Source of the DNA: Hydractinia symbiolongicarpus
Taxonomy: Eukaryota > Cnidaria > Hydrozoa > Anthoathecata > Hydractiniidae
NCBI RefSeq assembly: GCF_029227915.1
Contig: NC_079886.1
Location: 19,010,501-19,074,500, forward strand
Length of the DNA stretch: 64,000 nt
Reading direction: 5' to 3'
In this document: positions 33,470 to 45,922 of the stretch, in pieces
How positions within the stretch are numbered: the first letter of the stretch is position 1
Layout of the letters: each line of letters begins with the position of its first letter
Program-made: the position numbers and the translations under genes
Notes under the pieces: generated by a model
Told to the model about the DNA's origin: nothing
What the model saw: the letters and a program-made list of their open reading frames with translations, nothing else
The model's database searches: none

Positions 33470-36400
33470 ATGATCCTGCTTGAAATCAACAACAATGTTG
33501 TAGAAGAAGCTTTAAGATCTCGATTTGCTGGGTAAGTAATTTAGATAGAGTACGAACACTGCTCATATTTTAATTTGATATTGTAAAACTATTGATATTT
33601 TAATAAACGAAAGAGGCAATTTTCTCTATCAGAATTATCTTGTTTAGGGTTTTTCGTCATAAAATATTAGGTTTTTCTTATTGTGCATGATGTATGCCTG
33701 GTTGGAGTAAAATTATGACAAAGAGATTTCAGCAAACAAACAAGCAAAACTTGGGTACAATTGATCTGAACGACATCGAGAACAACTATATAAGAAACAA
33801 CTTTTTTTTATTATTATATATTTTGTGAATGAAAAATGCAGTTATCATTTCAAGAATTTCTTAAAGAAAACAAAATCAATAGAAATAGAAAGGGTTGCAG
33901 AGCAGTTGCAGGATCCCTTAGCTTTGTAAAAAATTAATTTTAGTGAGACAAACAAGTGCATATATCTGTCTTTTCTTGACATGGCATTTTTGTGCTCTAT
34001 AAATGAAAGTGATAAATGTATTTAACACTCCCCCCCCCCCCCACAATGCAAAGAATACCTATTATCCTCAAAATAGCTATATACATACAGTACTGGAATC
34101 AGGACGCCTAACATCGTGAGCGTGTATCATGAGGGACATGAACGATCCGCAATCCTATCGTGACCATCACGATGAAAACGAAGAGCTTTGTGATAGTCGC
34201 GATGTATAAAAAATAACGATTATAGCGATCGTCACTATTAATCGTGATTGTCATGATGTATCGTGAATAAAATTAAAAATATTAAACAATAGATGTGTAT
34301 ACCTAATCTTGTGTCTTTGTTTTGTTTTTTTTTAAATTTAAAAATTCTTTTGCATCTTGTATTTTTATTAGAAATTAGATTTTTGAAGTAAGGTGACTCC
34401 AACCTATGCGCGAAGTAGATAGTAGTTTACCTTCTGTCGGTCAGCGAAATAAAAATAAATTATCCAGAATGTGTAAGTGGTTGGAACAACAACAAAATAA
34501 AAAATAACAACGGAGGAGGGTGTTACGACAAGCATATTTTTCTATGTATGTTTTGCTTGCATTAGCGAATGTTAAATTAGCGAATGTCCTATTTAATGAA
34601 AGTTCATGGAAAAATAAGAATGTATTGTCGGAACAACAAAAAAAAAATAATAATAAAATAACAACGGAGGAGGGTTTAACGACAACAGAAAGTTATTATT
34701 TTCCCATAAAACACAAAATTTATTTTAATAAAAAAGTTAAGTGTTCTTTTAATGTTTTTGCGCAGTCTTATAAGAAAATTAAAATTTAAGTGAGTTTCAC
34801 GGACTATAGTTTAGTAGACAATATTTAAAGTCTTTCGCGACATTAAAATTTTTTATTTATAATCATAACGGAGGAGGTGCTACGACATGTGTATTTTACC
34901 TTGTTTTAATTATTTTTCTAATATCATTGAAAAAGATTTAATGATATTAATTATTTTTCCTAAATGATATTGACTAAGAAATTTAATATTTTAGCAAGCA
35001 ACGTAATTTTAAACATATATTAATCATAACGAAGGAGGGTGTTACGACATTCATAATCTTTTTTTTGATGAGATGGGATAAGAAAATGTCTGTTTGTTGA
35101 TATTTCTATTATTTTTTTATCGTGAAAGTTAGGGTTGGGCGGGCCCATAGGACAACTAAATAAGTTAGAGTCTAAAACAAGAAAAAAGCTTACGACAACG
35201 AAAATATTTTTGATTTAAAAACAAACAAAAAACAATTATTCATATTTAATTGTGTTATTCTCTCATGTCATTAAATACATGATTTGTATAATATTTAAAG
35301 ATGCATCATGATATGGATCACGAAAGTCACAATGCATCGTGAAAGTCGACCCCACGATGGATCGCGACTTTCACAATGTTAAAAAATTTTACTATCGCGA
35401 CAGCATCGTGAATCGTGCGTGACGCGCATGATACGTGATCCAAGATGTTAGGTGTCCTGGTTCCAGTACTGTATATACTCATTATTACCTGTTTGTTATA
35501 GATGCAAGATAATTGTTTTTTCTAGTCCTGGCCAGTATTTGAACCTGAATCTCTCATTTGCACGAGTGCCATAGCCATTAGACCAACAGGGTATAAATAC
35601 AGCCCTTAACATTAGTATATTTTTACGTCGGCAATAAAACTGCCGACGTGAGATACAAGGCAACTGATTTGCTTTGGCATTTTTTTTTTTTGTAATGAAA
35701 TTTTTCAGCTAGCAAAAACTTTCCTTATTCACCTTTTATTGGGGCTAGACCTTAATATATTGATCTCCCAAGCCAAGATCAAATGGAAATGGAGTACAAG
35801 TCCTATTGACATACCTTCCTAACGGTGAACTTCGTTAAGTTAATAATTCGCTGTGAACTGGCTTTTTTATATTTCAAGATGATGAACTCATTAGCTTAGG
35901 GCAACATCAAGTTGTATATCGCAGAAGTTGCTGGTGACATGTTTCGAAAATTTAACATGAAGCAAAACTGTACAGGAGACTCTATTGTTAGAGTCTTTGT
36001 AGGACATATCTCCTCACAAAACTGAGGGTAGGGCTGACTTATTGCCGGTTGTGTGGGAGAGAGAGCTTATTATTATTATTACGAATCGAATGGCACCACA
36101 GTATTTCTGTATCTTGAATAATTTTGGTTAGTCGTATTTTAGTTAGTCACATTTTACCTCAATAGGCCAGAATGCTAATGCAAATTTTAAGGGCTGTGAA
36201 TATATATACCAAACTTTGCAAGTGCATATTATATATGTTTTTGAATTTACAGCACACATTTAACTTTTTTTGTGGATGTCAAAATTTTATTTTATTTATT
36301 ATATATACTATATATATACGCGGGACCTGCCAATGAAATGCATTAAAATGCCTAACACAAGTAACTGTTTTACCTGGTGTTAAACACTTGGTGGAGCAAT

Positions 36401-39400
36401 TAATGTGAATTGTAAACTGTGCCACGCATTCAGGTGAAGCGCTTTCATACAGTTATATATGCAATATATTGTGAATCAAGTGAAGTACACACACAACAAT
36501 AAGGTGTTTTGGGTGTGATATGTATTTCAAAAAAAAAAAAAAAACTGTCCTGCAAATTTTGCTGAAATAAAAAAAAGAGTTTACATGTTGTGTCTGTCAT
36601 TGTAAAAACAGTCAACCAGCCTTTTTTATTTTTCACAAAATGTTCTCAGTTAAACTTCAAAAATGAATTTTAATCCAGATGAGCGCTCAGTACAAGTAAA
36701 CATTTAACATTCTAGGCTTAGTGTTTAGTACACGTATACTGTGTTGCACATCCATAAGTATTCTAACTACAGTTTTAATAACGACACTGTTACCCTGTAC
36801 AATTTTATTTTGTGGAACAAGTTTGTAAAATTTTTTAAATAAAAACACAGTTTAGTTTATAACCCTGTTTAACCAAAAACAATCATGCAACATTGTTCTA
36901 TTTTGTGGGAAAAGTACCTGTAAAAGATCAAAAATTAATTGTGTCACAAGGCTGAGCTCTTAGTATATACATATAAACCATGTTGCTTATCCCTGTAGGC
37001 GTAATACCTTTTCCAAATGAACCTTATTGCCACTTCCAGTTGAAATAATTATTTTGTAGAATAAGTTTTAGTAGTAAGATAGACAGTAAGATAAAATATC
37101 TTATTACAAACTGGATAGAAATTTCAAAAGATTAGCAATAAAATAGGCTAGCTAGCTGGATACCTAGCCAAAGCTATAGGCTTAAAGTAAAGTCTAAAAT
37201 TGCCAGAGCCAATACATTTCTGTTATGGGGCATTCCTACAGAGTGAAATTATCTCACTCATTGTTACATATATAGCTGGCTAGCTAGCTAGCTAAAAAAT
37301 CTGTCTTAATGATTTTTTCTATGCGAGCATGTAGCTAGCTAATTTTATTCTACCTTTGAGTTAGTATTGTTCTTTAATATATGCTAGCTAAATTGTAGTT
37401 TTATGCTAGATAAGTTGGTAGTTTTAGTATGCCAGCCTCACTTACACCTAATACCTATATACCCTTTCTTTGTTGTCTTGAAAACGCACTTCCATCAGTT
37501 CCAACGCTATGTATTTGAGAAAAGGTCATGTGATTATTAGTAAAAGTGACCTGTGAATCATGTGGGTAAAACTGTACCCTGACTGGAAATGCCATCTAGG
37601 AGATCTTTAAAAAAGCCCTCTATCATTGTTTTAACTCGCTTAATCAACCATTTACCGGATAATAACCAGATTAAACTACTGGGAAACCCAGTCCCCGAAA
37701 GTTAAGGAAAATTTAAAATTTTGATGTGTAGTGGGGAAATCCTATAACCCTCCACCGTACTTTATAATTTACTATTAATAAGGAAATGGGCTTCGCTTTG
37801 CTAGATAGATAGATAGATGTGCATATTTTACATGGCTAGCTTCACAAATATCGAGGGATATACCCTGTCTAATATTTCCAGGAGGCTTTGATGGGAGGGC
37901 TGGAGTATTTAATGCTTTCTTTGAGCTACGCAAACTCAATTAGGGTCAGCGCTTTGCCGGACAACTCCCTGCAACATCCAACGGTCCACACAGTGTGAAT
38001 CTCCCCAATTTCTCTCACATGGCTTGGGTTAACCCAGGGCTATGGTAATATTTAATTGCCCATATTGAATCGACACCCTGGTCTCCTGCACAAAGTACAA
38101 GAGTGATCATTTACATTTTTTATACAAAATTGACAATTTATATGGGATTGAGAAAGCAAGTAAAAAGCAGTAATTTAAATGTGACACACAAGTCAATTTG
38201 TATAGAACTTTTTGAAAGCAACTAATCGACTTGTGTATCATCAGTTTTAAACAACGCCATATTTTGTTCAAAATCATCAAAACACAATCATGCTAATCTT
38301 TAACAAATGCTGCCAAGTCATCTATTTCCTCACAACCAATTGAACCTATTTTTACTTTTTTAAATGTGACAGCTGCCTTAATGTCATTCTTTAATTGAGG
38401 ATGCCATTGTTTCTGGGGGAAAAATTAATTAAAAACATAAGTTACCTTAATTAGGGTAGTGTTTTAAGTAGTGGTTAGGGTAGCTGCTCACTGTGTACAA
38501 GGATGGCCAATGTTGTATGGTGCAATTCCTTTAGGATAATTGCCATATGCATAACACAACCAATTTTCATAGTTTAAGGTTTGCCTCATTTCTGTGTTAC
38601 TTGGCAATTAGCAAGACAACTTAATAAGGAGAAAGCTATTGAAGTACCCCATGTATTTGATTAACCCCTGGGGAAGACCAGACACTCACCTTAATTATGA
38701 TGTGAATTTTATTGAACATCAGTTTGGATTGTTTTAACACAGTCCACAATATCCCCCTCTCAAAAAAAACAAAACTAATCTCACTCAAGACCTAAATAGA
38801 GTAAACCCTTTACTTCTTAACAAAGAAAAAAATTACTGGCTTTGTGGCCTAATGAAACAAATTTGTTTACTCATTTTTCATTCTTTATATGGAGGCCATT
38901 ATATTGTTAGTCTTAAAGCCACAAAACTACAAACCACTGAGATGTGTAATTTCAAAAAGAAGAATTGTAAACTCGCCTGCTTGCAGTGAAGCTTGACCGT
39001 TTAGAAAGGATTCATATGAGAATAGTTAAGTGGATGTGTTAAAAGCTAAGAAAAAGGCTAGGTATACATAGCATTAAAAATGTTATTGAGATAAGAAAAT
39101 TGAGTTGGTGGGCACTTGGAAAGAATGGGTAAGAAAGTGGAGAGACTTATTAGTTCCTTGGGCAAAGCCTAGAAGTAGACCAGGAAAGACTTGGCAGGAG
39201 GTAATAAGGACAGACTTGATGCATAGAAATTTGAGTTTAGATCTAACACAGTCTAGTTTAGATTGGAAGAGGGTTATTAATATACCCTGTCCAACCCTTG
39301 CTAGCATGAAAAACGGACGTTAAGCGTAAGAATAATAATTAATGACAGTGGTGCTCTAAATTTGAGTTCCCCAAAATATTGTATTCATTTTACCAATACA

Positions 39401-42400
39401 AAAAACATCAGACAAAAAAGCACCAATTTTGTTTCTTAAAATCCTACAGGAATTCAAAATTATAGAATTTATGTCAATATTGATTCAGCTTATGCCTTAT
39501 GGTGAAATGCCTTGAAAATGTTTTGGATTTTTCAGTGGAGTGTTTGCCCCCAACCCCCCATTCCCCCTCCCCCTAAATAAATTGATTTTACACAGGCCAA
39601 ATTACTTTATTGTTTATATATGTGTCACTCTACCATTTCTGACACAAAAAATGCCATAATTAGATGATTTTGGTCAGAAATTATCGAATTTAATTCATGT
39701 CAAAATTATTCACCTGGACAAAAAAATCGTTTAATGTTCTTTTCTTTTACCACAATAAAGGATTCCTTTTTTTATTTTCAGGGGTAAAGCTGATGCAATT
39801 GACATTAAAGTAGCAGGTATGAAGTTTGAAGAAATTCTACATCTATAATGCGAGAGAAGTATTTGTTCTCTTAAAAAATAAAAAAGGTAAAATAAGAATT
39901 TTAAGGTTTTTGTCATTTTTGTTTAGATTTTGATGGTTGTATATTTCATGTTGGAAATCCAGATAATGATAGGACAAAAATCATTGTAAGCACTTTTTCT
40001 ATAAATAAAAACATTGTGCTTTCGGATTGCCTGTTATTATACTACTCTTAGGGTGGCTACTAATCATGGAGAGCTATTTTTTACATATAATACATTAAAA
40101 CCAAAGTTTTCATAAATTGCTCTAGGAATACCTGAAACGAATAACTTTGTTTAGGACTTGAAAAGTTATATGGTGATCGATGATTTTTTGGTTTTTGACT
40201 AGAAAACTGTTTTTTCACATTTTCATTTTTTTGATTGACTGTTAATAAGTTTATATTAGTTTAACACACACTGCCGAATGTCTTAACAATTACTAAGCAT
40301 AACAACTTGATTTATCCGATATCAGTCGAACTGAATAATAAAACAGCTCTCAGTAGAATTTAATAATAAAACACCTCGGAAAACATGGATTTTTGTCAAG
40401 AAATAGTGAGAAGAATTCAACAACGATTGAAAACTCTGAAAATCAAATTATTTTATTGAAAACCAATTGCCTTAGGATGGAATATATGTCCTGTTACAAA
40501 GTTTATTAACCCCGAGGATCATATCGGTTTGAGGAGATCATGTTTCATTTTAAATCATTAAATGGCATTTATAAAATTTTCTATGCTATGTTTTTTTAAA
40601 TCGAAAAACTAGCTAGAGCGTTATGTATACTGAAGACTGTTGGTAATTTTAGGTGAGCATATCATTGAAGTTTTACAAAGAGTTACAGAAACATGGTGCA
40701 GACGAGGTATTGTATGATATGTAATAGATAGGCTTATGGAGTTAGTGTTTGTATAGTTTTTATATCCTCTTCCTCTTTTGCTAGTTAATTAAGCGTATAT
40801 ATGGTGATTATCTCACAACTGCAGAGAACGGTAAGAAAAGTTGCTTAACCCACTTTGTTAATTAAAACACCAAACGGCTTCATGCCTTCAAATTCGATAG
40901 TGCACACCGCACATTCACAGAAATAAAAAGAAACTTGTGTGACTTTCTCGACATATTCACCTATAGACAAAGCTGCAAAAAGTTTTTATCTGACACCTAA
41001 TTTTGAATATTAATAAATTGGTCATAGTTCTGCTATTATTAAATTTTGAACCTTAACATTTTGGAATTTTTTCTTTACTCTCGGCACCTGTCCCATTCTT
41101 ACAGAAATTAGCTCGTAGTGATAAACGTTTTAATTGATATAGTTAGACAATCCTTGTGGCTTATACTAAGTGTTTTTATAGGTTATGATATCACCCTGGT
41201 AATTGATCTAGAAAAACTGCCAACAGATAAAGGTATGTTATGCTTTAAGGCCTTTACATGAAGTTTTATTTTGGGGTGACATTTCGGACTCATGTATAGT
41301 CATAATAAATGTTTACATGCCTTCAGGCGAAATAAATATCATTTGGGTGTTATTTCATTTTGGTCTAAAGGACAAAAATGAAATTTCATTTCGCCCTTAA
41401 AATATTCATGTAAAAACGATTTACTTGAAATGAAACTATTTTTGAGGATGTTTAAAAACTAATTTATTTTATGGTATTGATACAGAAATTTCTTACCTTA
41501 TTCTCAGTAAGATTACCTCCCGCTTACCTCCCGCGTTTAAAACAACTTGGTTTCTTAATGAGAGGTTGAAAAGATGCCTATGAATGTTTTTTAAGGAAAG
41601 GGACAAGCTCTAATCTTGCAATCGCATCTTGATTTTTCCTTGTCCGTTTGTTTTTAGAAGCCTTGATTAAGAAAATTGGCTTGTTAAAGCGAAACTGTTT
41701 CGCTTCAGTTTTCGAAAGTTATTTCGATCTTCTTGAGAAGCAACAGGATAGTAAGGAAACGGCTGTGATTCACTACCGTGATGACGAAACTATGTACGTG
41801 GAAGCTAAAGCAGATCGTGTCACTGTCATATTCAGCACTGTTTTCAAAGATGATGACGATGTTATCATTGGAAAAGTATTTATGCAGGTGTCATTGTGTG
41901 GATACGTGTTTTTATTTTGTTTTTATCTTGTATGTATGATGCAGGAAAAGCCACATTCGGGATAAACGTTTGATTTGATTGTCAGATATAGGTCTTGATT
42001 TTTGTCTGGCGTTTCGTTTAAAACACATCGTGGGTCTTTAAGTATCTTTATTGATTTTTTTACCAGGAATTTAAAGAAGGTCGTCGTGCAAGCCAAACAG
42101 CACCACAAGTATTGTTTAGCCATAAAGACCCACCAAGAGAATTGGAGGGAACAGACGCTGCACGTGGAGATAATATTGGATACATCACCTTCGGTATGAT
42201 CACATTGTGTGCTAAATGTCGTTTCATATTCTGGCCAGATGTCCACATATTACAATAGTGCCATGTTAAGCGGTGCCATGATAAGTTGGCCCTTTTTTAG
42301 TTTATCTATTAGGCTAGAAATTTCGCTTAATTAAGCAGGATTATGGGAAATAGTTTTTTTCGCGCGTATACTTATTTCGCAAAATTTGGCCTAAATAACC

Positions 42401-43745
42401 GCCTGTCACGCACAAAACTATAACGGTTTTTTCCAGTGTTTCCAAAAGCCCTGTTAACTGGAAAAGAATTTTCCTGTGTTTCAGGTATTTTCTTTCCTAA
42501 AGTAGTTTATTCTGAACTAAGAAGCGTGGTGTTGAGTATAGTGTGCCACTTTAAGAAAGGGAAGTGTTTTGCGGAAGAAACTTTTTCGGTTCCACAAAAA
42601 TTTCCAACTATTTTTTTAACATTTTGTTTTGTAGTAGCAACATTCTCAGAAACCATTTCGCTGAAAAAAGACATTCGCGGTGTACGATTGAGCTTACGTT
42701 TTGCGGGAATAAACTTTTCCAAAAATCGCGAAAACTGCTCCGCAAACACTTCCTTCCCTTTCACGTTCTTTGTTCTGCTCACACAATTGGTGTTATAGTT
42801 TTGGAGAAAAGACACACTAATCCGAAAGCTCGTGAAAATACCATCAACTTAATTCATACATTCCGAAACTATTTACACTATCATATCAAATGTTCAAAGG
42901 TACGTGTACAAATTTATCTTAAATACGTATTTCTTTCCCTCATGCAGAATTGAGAAGTGACATCTGCTATATACTACTGCCGTGTCCTTACTGCTGCTAT
43001 AAGCATCCTAAAATCAGTTGTCATTTTCGAATAAACTGTGTGTCTTAGGCTTACCTTCACTCAAGAATGAGAGCGAAGACAGCTGACTTCATCAAGGTAT
43101 TGAATCGTGCTCGACCTGAGCCTAAAACTACTGAAAAGAAAACAATGAGGTGAGTAAGAAAAAATAACTTACCAAAATCTTCTAGTGTCCCCTTTTACAC
43201 CACTCCTACTTTTTGTACCCCTCTTTATAAGAGTAAGTAGGATGTCCATTCAACATTACCCTCTTATGTTCCTGATATCACTCCTATTTTCCAGCTACTT
43301 TGGGACGGTACAGATATTCTAATTAAGCTTCGACTACCCTGAAAACGTAAATTTGATACAGCCTATTGATAGGTTAGACTGTAAAAATGTCAATGCTTGA
43401 TTCTATCAAAACAGATCTGAAGTTAAATCCTTGGGAATATCTTTATAAATATAAATAATTCTGACTGACTATTTAAAGCTAAAATTCCTGACATTTTTCA
43501 TGACATAACATAGAACTTACCGATATTCCTGAGTTTTTGCCAAGAAATTTGAAATTGTTTCGAATTTCCAATTTCTCAGACAGAGTGAACACCTTGGTGT
43601 GAGAAGGGGAAGCGAAAAAAACAAACAAAGAGTCTTACATTAGTTCTCTCTTATAAAAATAAAATGTCTCGTATCCAGTTTATTATTATCGTTTGAAATC
43701 TTTTTTTTCTTTTTTTTTAGTGGTCGCACATTCACACGGCAGTAA
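33470..43745 (+). CDS. ARPC2: Actin-related protein 2/3 complex subunit 2 (p34-Arc), 11 exons, 296 aa
   Basis: Core subunit of the Arp2/3 complex, which nucleates branched actin; ARPC2 binds the mother filament and scaffolds with ARPC4. Exons: 33470-33531, 39782-39816, 39927-39985, 40653-40706, 40785-40830, 41182-41232, 41658-41887, 42067-42193, 42799-42899, 43049-43149, 43721-43745 (891 nt, in phase). The protein starts MILLEINN, contains [36 protein letters not shown] and [11 protein letters not shown]-type blocks (here [11 protein letters not shown]), and ends GRTFTRQ. It matches the family over its whole length (human 300 aa). Start context has A at -3. Intron 1 is 6.25 kb and carries a TA-flanked element, a tRNA-like repeat, a SINE and a LINE remnant; the other introns are short. 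No damage is seen. Confidence 0.97.
34088..35471. mobile_element. Non-autonomous TA-flanked element in ARPC2 intron 1
   Basis: Left end CAGTACTGGAATCAGGACGC (through CCTAACATC) matches the reverse complement of the right end (GATGTTAGGTGTCCTGGTTC through CAGTACTG). TA lies on both sides (34086-34087, 35472-35473). Subterminal zones carry many ATCGTGA/TCACGAT inverted words. The interior has four spaced copies of a box like ACGGAGGAGGGTGTTACGAC (near 34510, 34668, 34868, 35030). No transposase ORF. Confidence 0.8.
35521..35592 (-). repeat. tRNA-derived repeat or tRNA pseudogene
   Basis: On the minus strand an A box TGGTCTAATGG and a near-consensus B box GGTTCAAATAC are correctly spaced. Pairing of the acceptor stem is poor, so this is a SINE head or a dead tRNA rather than a functional tRNA. 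Confidence 0.5.
35593..37801. other. ARPC2 intron 1, no gene
   Basis: No coding signal. GCTAGCTA-type simple runs occur around 37140-37330. Confidence 0.4.
37802..38105 (-). repeat. tRNA-derived SINE, family 1, copy 3
   Basis: The (TAGA)n end at 37802-37816 is followed by the shared body word ACATGGCTAGCTTCACA and the family body. The tRNA-like head is degraded at about 38065-38105. It lies in ARPC2 intron 1. Confidence 0.7.
38985..39325 (+). pseudogene. LINE ORF2 C-terminal remnant in ARPC2 intron 1
   Basis: Broken frames read [17 protein letters not shown], then [20 protein letters not shown], then [11 protein letters not shown] and [19 protein letters not shown]. This is the usual C-terminal layout of LINE ORF2 proteins (LGI...I...R L.W, then GRP.KTW.E...DL). 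Stops and frameshifts are present. Confidence 0.65.
42553..42772. repeat. Imperfect foldback repeat in ARPC2 intron 8
   Basis: AGAAAGGGAAGTGTTTTGCG at the left pairs with CCGCAAACACTTCCTTCCCT at the right, with a degenerate interior. A small MITE is likely. ORFs here are by-products. Confidence 0.4.
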
Positions 43746-44355
43746 AAAGATACACCCGAAGATAAAATTTACCTTCAACAAAATTGACAAGAACTGTCTT
43801 GATGAATTTTATAAATACGTTATTATTGAAAATCATTTTTGTAAATTAAATTTTGAATCCTTTGAGCTATGTGAAGCAAAAATCCTAACACTTTTTCCTA
43901 ACAAATGTTTTCCAGTCAAGTTTTATACCTCTGTGGAAGTTTTGTTTCTTTTATATCTCCAGTCACAATATTTGTTAATTTTTCATTATTTTGTTTCTCG
44001 TTGTTTGTGATAAGTTTATTTGTAACAGCAGCATCTTAACATACTATAAAAACTTTTTTCTATATAAAGCTCCAATGAATTGCAAATTTTTTCTTATTAC
44101 GACGTGGGTCATTTGATGTATGTCTTTCAGTCATTTCAGTGTACAACTTCTGTGTGAAAAAAGCTGCTAAACGAAATTCGCGTTGCACAAAGTATTCACG
44201 AGCAAACGCAAAAATTAGGACAAAGTTTAAAACTTTCATTTCGTCATCTCAAACTTTTTTATGTATTTTCACGTTTGGAAACGAAGTAACGTCTTTGGGA
44301 TGATATCCTTCACGTCAACCTCTTTCAGGCCATCCAAATATAAAAAGCATAACAA
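43746..44355. other. ARPC2 3'UTR and downstream
   Basis: No separate gene. An ORF at 43693-44010 is the out-of-frame shadow of the last ARPC2 exon plus UTR. Confidence 0.45.
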
Positions 44356-44401
44356 GTCCTGGGACGAGGTTGTCTTCAGGTGTCTTCAGTTCACTAAAAT
44401 A

Positions 44402-44515
44402 AAGGTGCCAACACGTCTTGTATCCGTTGAAATAGAGACCCCAACACGTCTTATATCCATTGAAATAGAGATACCAACACGCCCTGTATCCGTTGAAATG
44501 GCGATACCAACCAAG
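44402..44515 (+). repeat. 33-bp tandem repeat, 3.3 units
   Basis: Unit starts at CCAACACGTCTTGTATCC (44408, 44441, 44474, 44507). It lies just outside the TIR of the element that starts near 44569. A lone CCTGGGACGAGGTTG end sits just left of it at 44358-44372. Confidence 0.75.
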
Positions 44516-44568
44516 TCCCATTTTCCATTCTCCTCGAATAGAGTTACTGTCCTAGTTTTGTTGGTTGT

Positions 44569-45922
44569 CAACCTCGTCCCCTGGGCATCTTCTGACCCCG
44601 CGACGGCGATACGAACGTGTCCAATTTATTGTTTAGAAACAACAAAAGGTCTCCTGAAAACAATAAACGTTCGTAGCAATTTGTACCGTAGGGTGAGTTA
44701 AGCAGTAAAACGAAGTCAGTAATTAGTTTATTATCCATATTCAATGCTTGAACACAGTTTGTTGCACTTTCATTAGATTCCTAGAGAGAAGAATAAGGTT
44801 TTCCTGGCATGGAAAAACTGGATAAAATCTTTGATGAGCTACAAAGCGTTTTATATAGTAAGGTTTTTCCACTTTTACTTAAGTACATACGAACCAGTGA
44901 TTACAATAGTCATTTTAACCATTTTATTTGCAGAAAAAAAAAAGATAAAGTACATTTATATTTAATATAGGTTAGTAGTACCCTGTTATCAGACTTAAGC
45001 AATTAGAAAAAAAATGTATGGCCTAAAATTTATCGAATACGTTATTAAATTTTAGCCGACTTGAATAAAACTGATAAAGTGTATGAATACATTAGAAATT
45101 ATTCAAGTTGTAAGTCAAATTTTTGTGTGCCACTTGGTCACTTGTGTGTCCACACACAAAAAAATCGTCTTTGTGTAATATATAGTGAGATGAATTGATT
45201 ATAAAGGGAAACACTTACGTTTAAAATCTATAGAACAAACTAAAGAGAAAAACGAATGCATTTTTAGGATAATATTTACATGTTTACTTTGATACAATGT
45301 TCTTTTAGAGAGAATACACGTGGAGATAGTGGCTTTCATGTTCGGTATGCGGTTCTTCGTAGAGAAGACACAATTAAGAAACACCTAAAACATGACATCG
45401 AATTATCATCTCTGTCCAAGCGTAGTACATGTACATGCCGAGGATGCAAAAGAAACGTTTTATTCCACAAACAGAAACTAATTGAACATATAAGTAACCG
45501 CCACAAAGTAGATACTCATACAGAAACTTTAACGTTCCACTCTCAAAACGAGTTTCAGCTTGGAAAGAAAAAGAAGAACTATCCAACCATGTGTACTTTT
45601 CAAAACAAAGAGGAGACTCTGCGAATCGTTAAAACATGCGTATTATGTATGTCAGAACGATGGTCAGTTAAAGCCACATCGAAAATCCAAAGAACCTTTC
45701 CGAAAATTCCTGATACAGCTCCTCCGCCATTTTACTACGAACAACTTCCTCCTCCTGTTCGTCACAGACTCGCCTTCTTGTTAAAAATTTTTGTATGGCG
45801 CAATAATTATGTAACATATCCGCGCCGATAAGGTTTCATATCGGACCAGCCTCCTCCAGGGCCATGTTCGTATCGCCGTCCCGGGGTCAGAAAAGATACA
45901 AGATGCCCTGGGGACGAGGTTG
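44569..45922. mobile_element. DNA element with CAACCTCGTCCCC termini and a zinc-finger ORF
   Basis: Left end CAACCTCGTCCCCTGGGCAT continues through CTGACCCCGCGACGGCGATA. The right end is its reverse complement (GTTCGTATCGCCGTCCCGGG at 45865 onward, through GCCCTGGGGACGAGGTTG). The right copy has about nine extra bases in the middle. The termini are about 50 bp. GTTGGTTG words adjoin both ends. Confidence 0.7.
45280..45831 (+). CDS. Zinc-finger ORF inside the TIR-bounded element, 183 aa
   Basis: An uninterrupted frame fills the right half of the element and stops about 30 bp before the right terminus. It holds a CxxC-x13-H-x4-H finger (CRGC...H ISNR H, about residues 54-75), a basic middle, and a Pro-rich TAPPPF/LPPPV segment. 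The true start may be an acceptor near 45310 (TTTTAG) rather than the Met at 45280. The finger suggests a DNA-binding transposon protein or captured exon; no catalytic motif is seen. Function unknown. Confidence 0.45.
   Translation: MFTLIQCSFRENTRGDSGFHVRYAVLRREDTIKKHLKHDIELSSLSKRSTCTCRGCKRNVLFHKQKLIEHISNRHKVDTHTETLTFHSQNEFQLGKKKKNYPTMCTFQNKEETLRIVKTCVLCMSERWSVKATSKIQRTFPKIPDTAPPPFYYEQLPPPVRHRLAFLLKIFVWRNNYVTYPRR

Noticed and set aside
34520-34789. 89-aa ORF in the second TA-flanked element
   Set aside because: Made of A-rich repeat sequence, no conserved motif, and contains two of the spaced boxes; not supported as a gene.
42436-42953. Overlapping ORFs of 102-129 aa on both strands
   Set aside because: They fall in a foldback repeat in ARPC2 intron 8 and across exon 9 in the wrong frame; no family resemblance.
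43693-44010. 105-aa plus-strand ORF
   Set aside because: It covers the last ARPC2 exon in the wrong frame and its UTR; the ARPC2 frame ends correctly at 43745.
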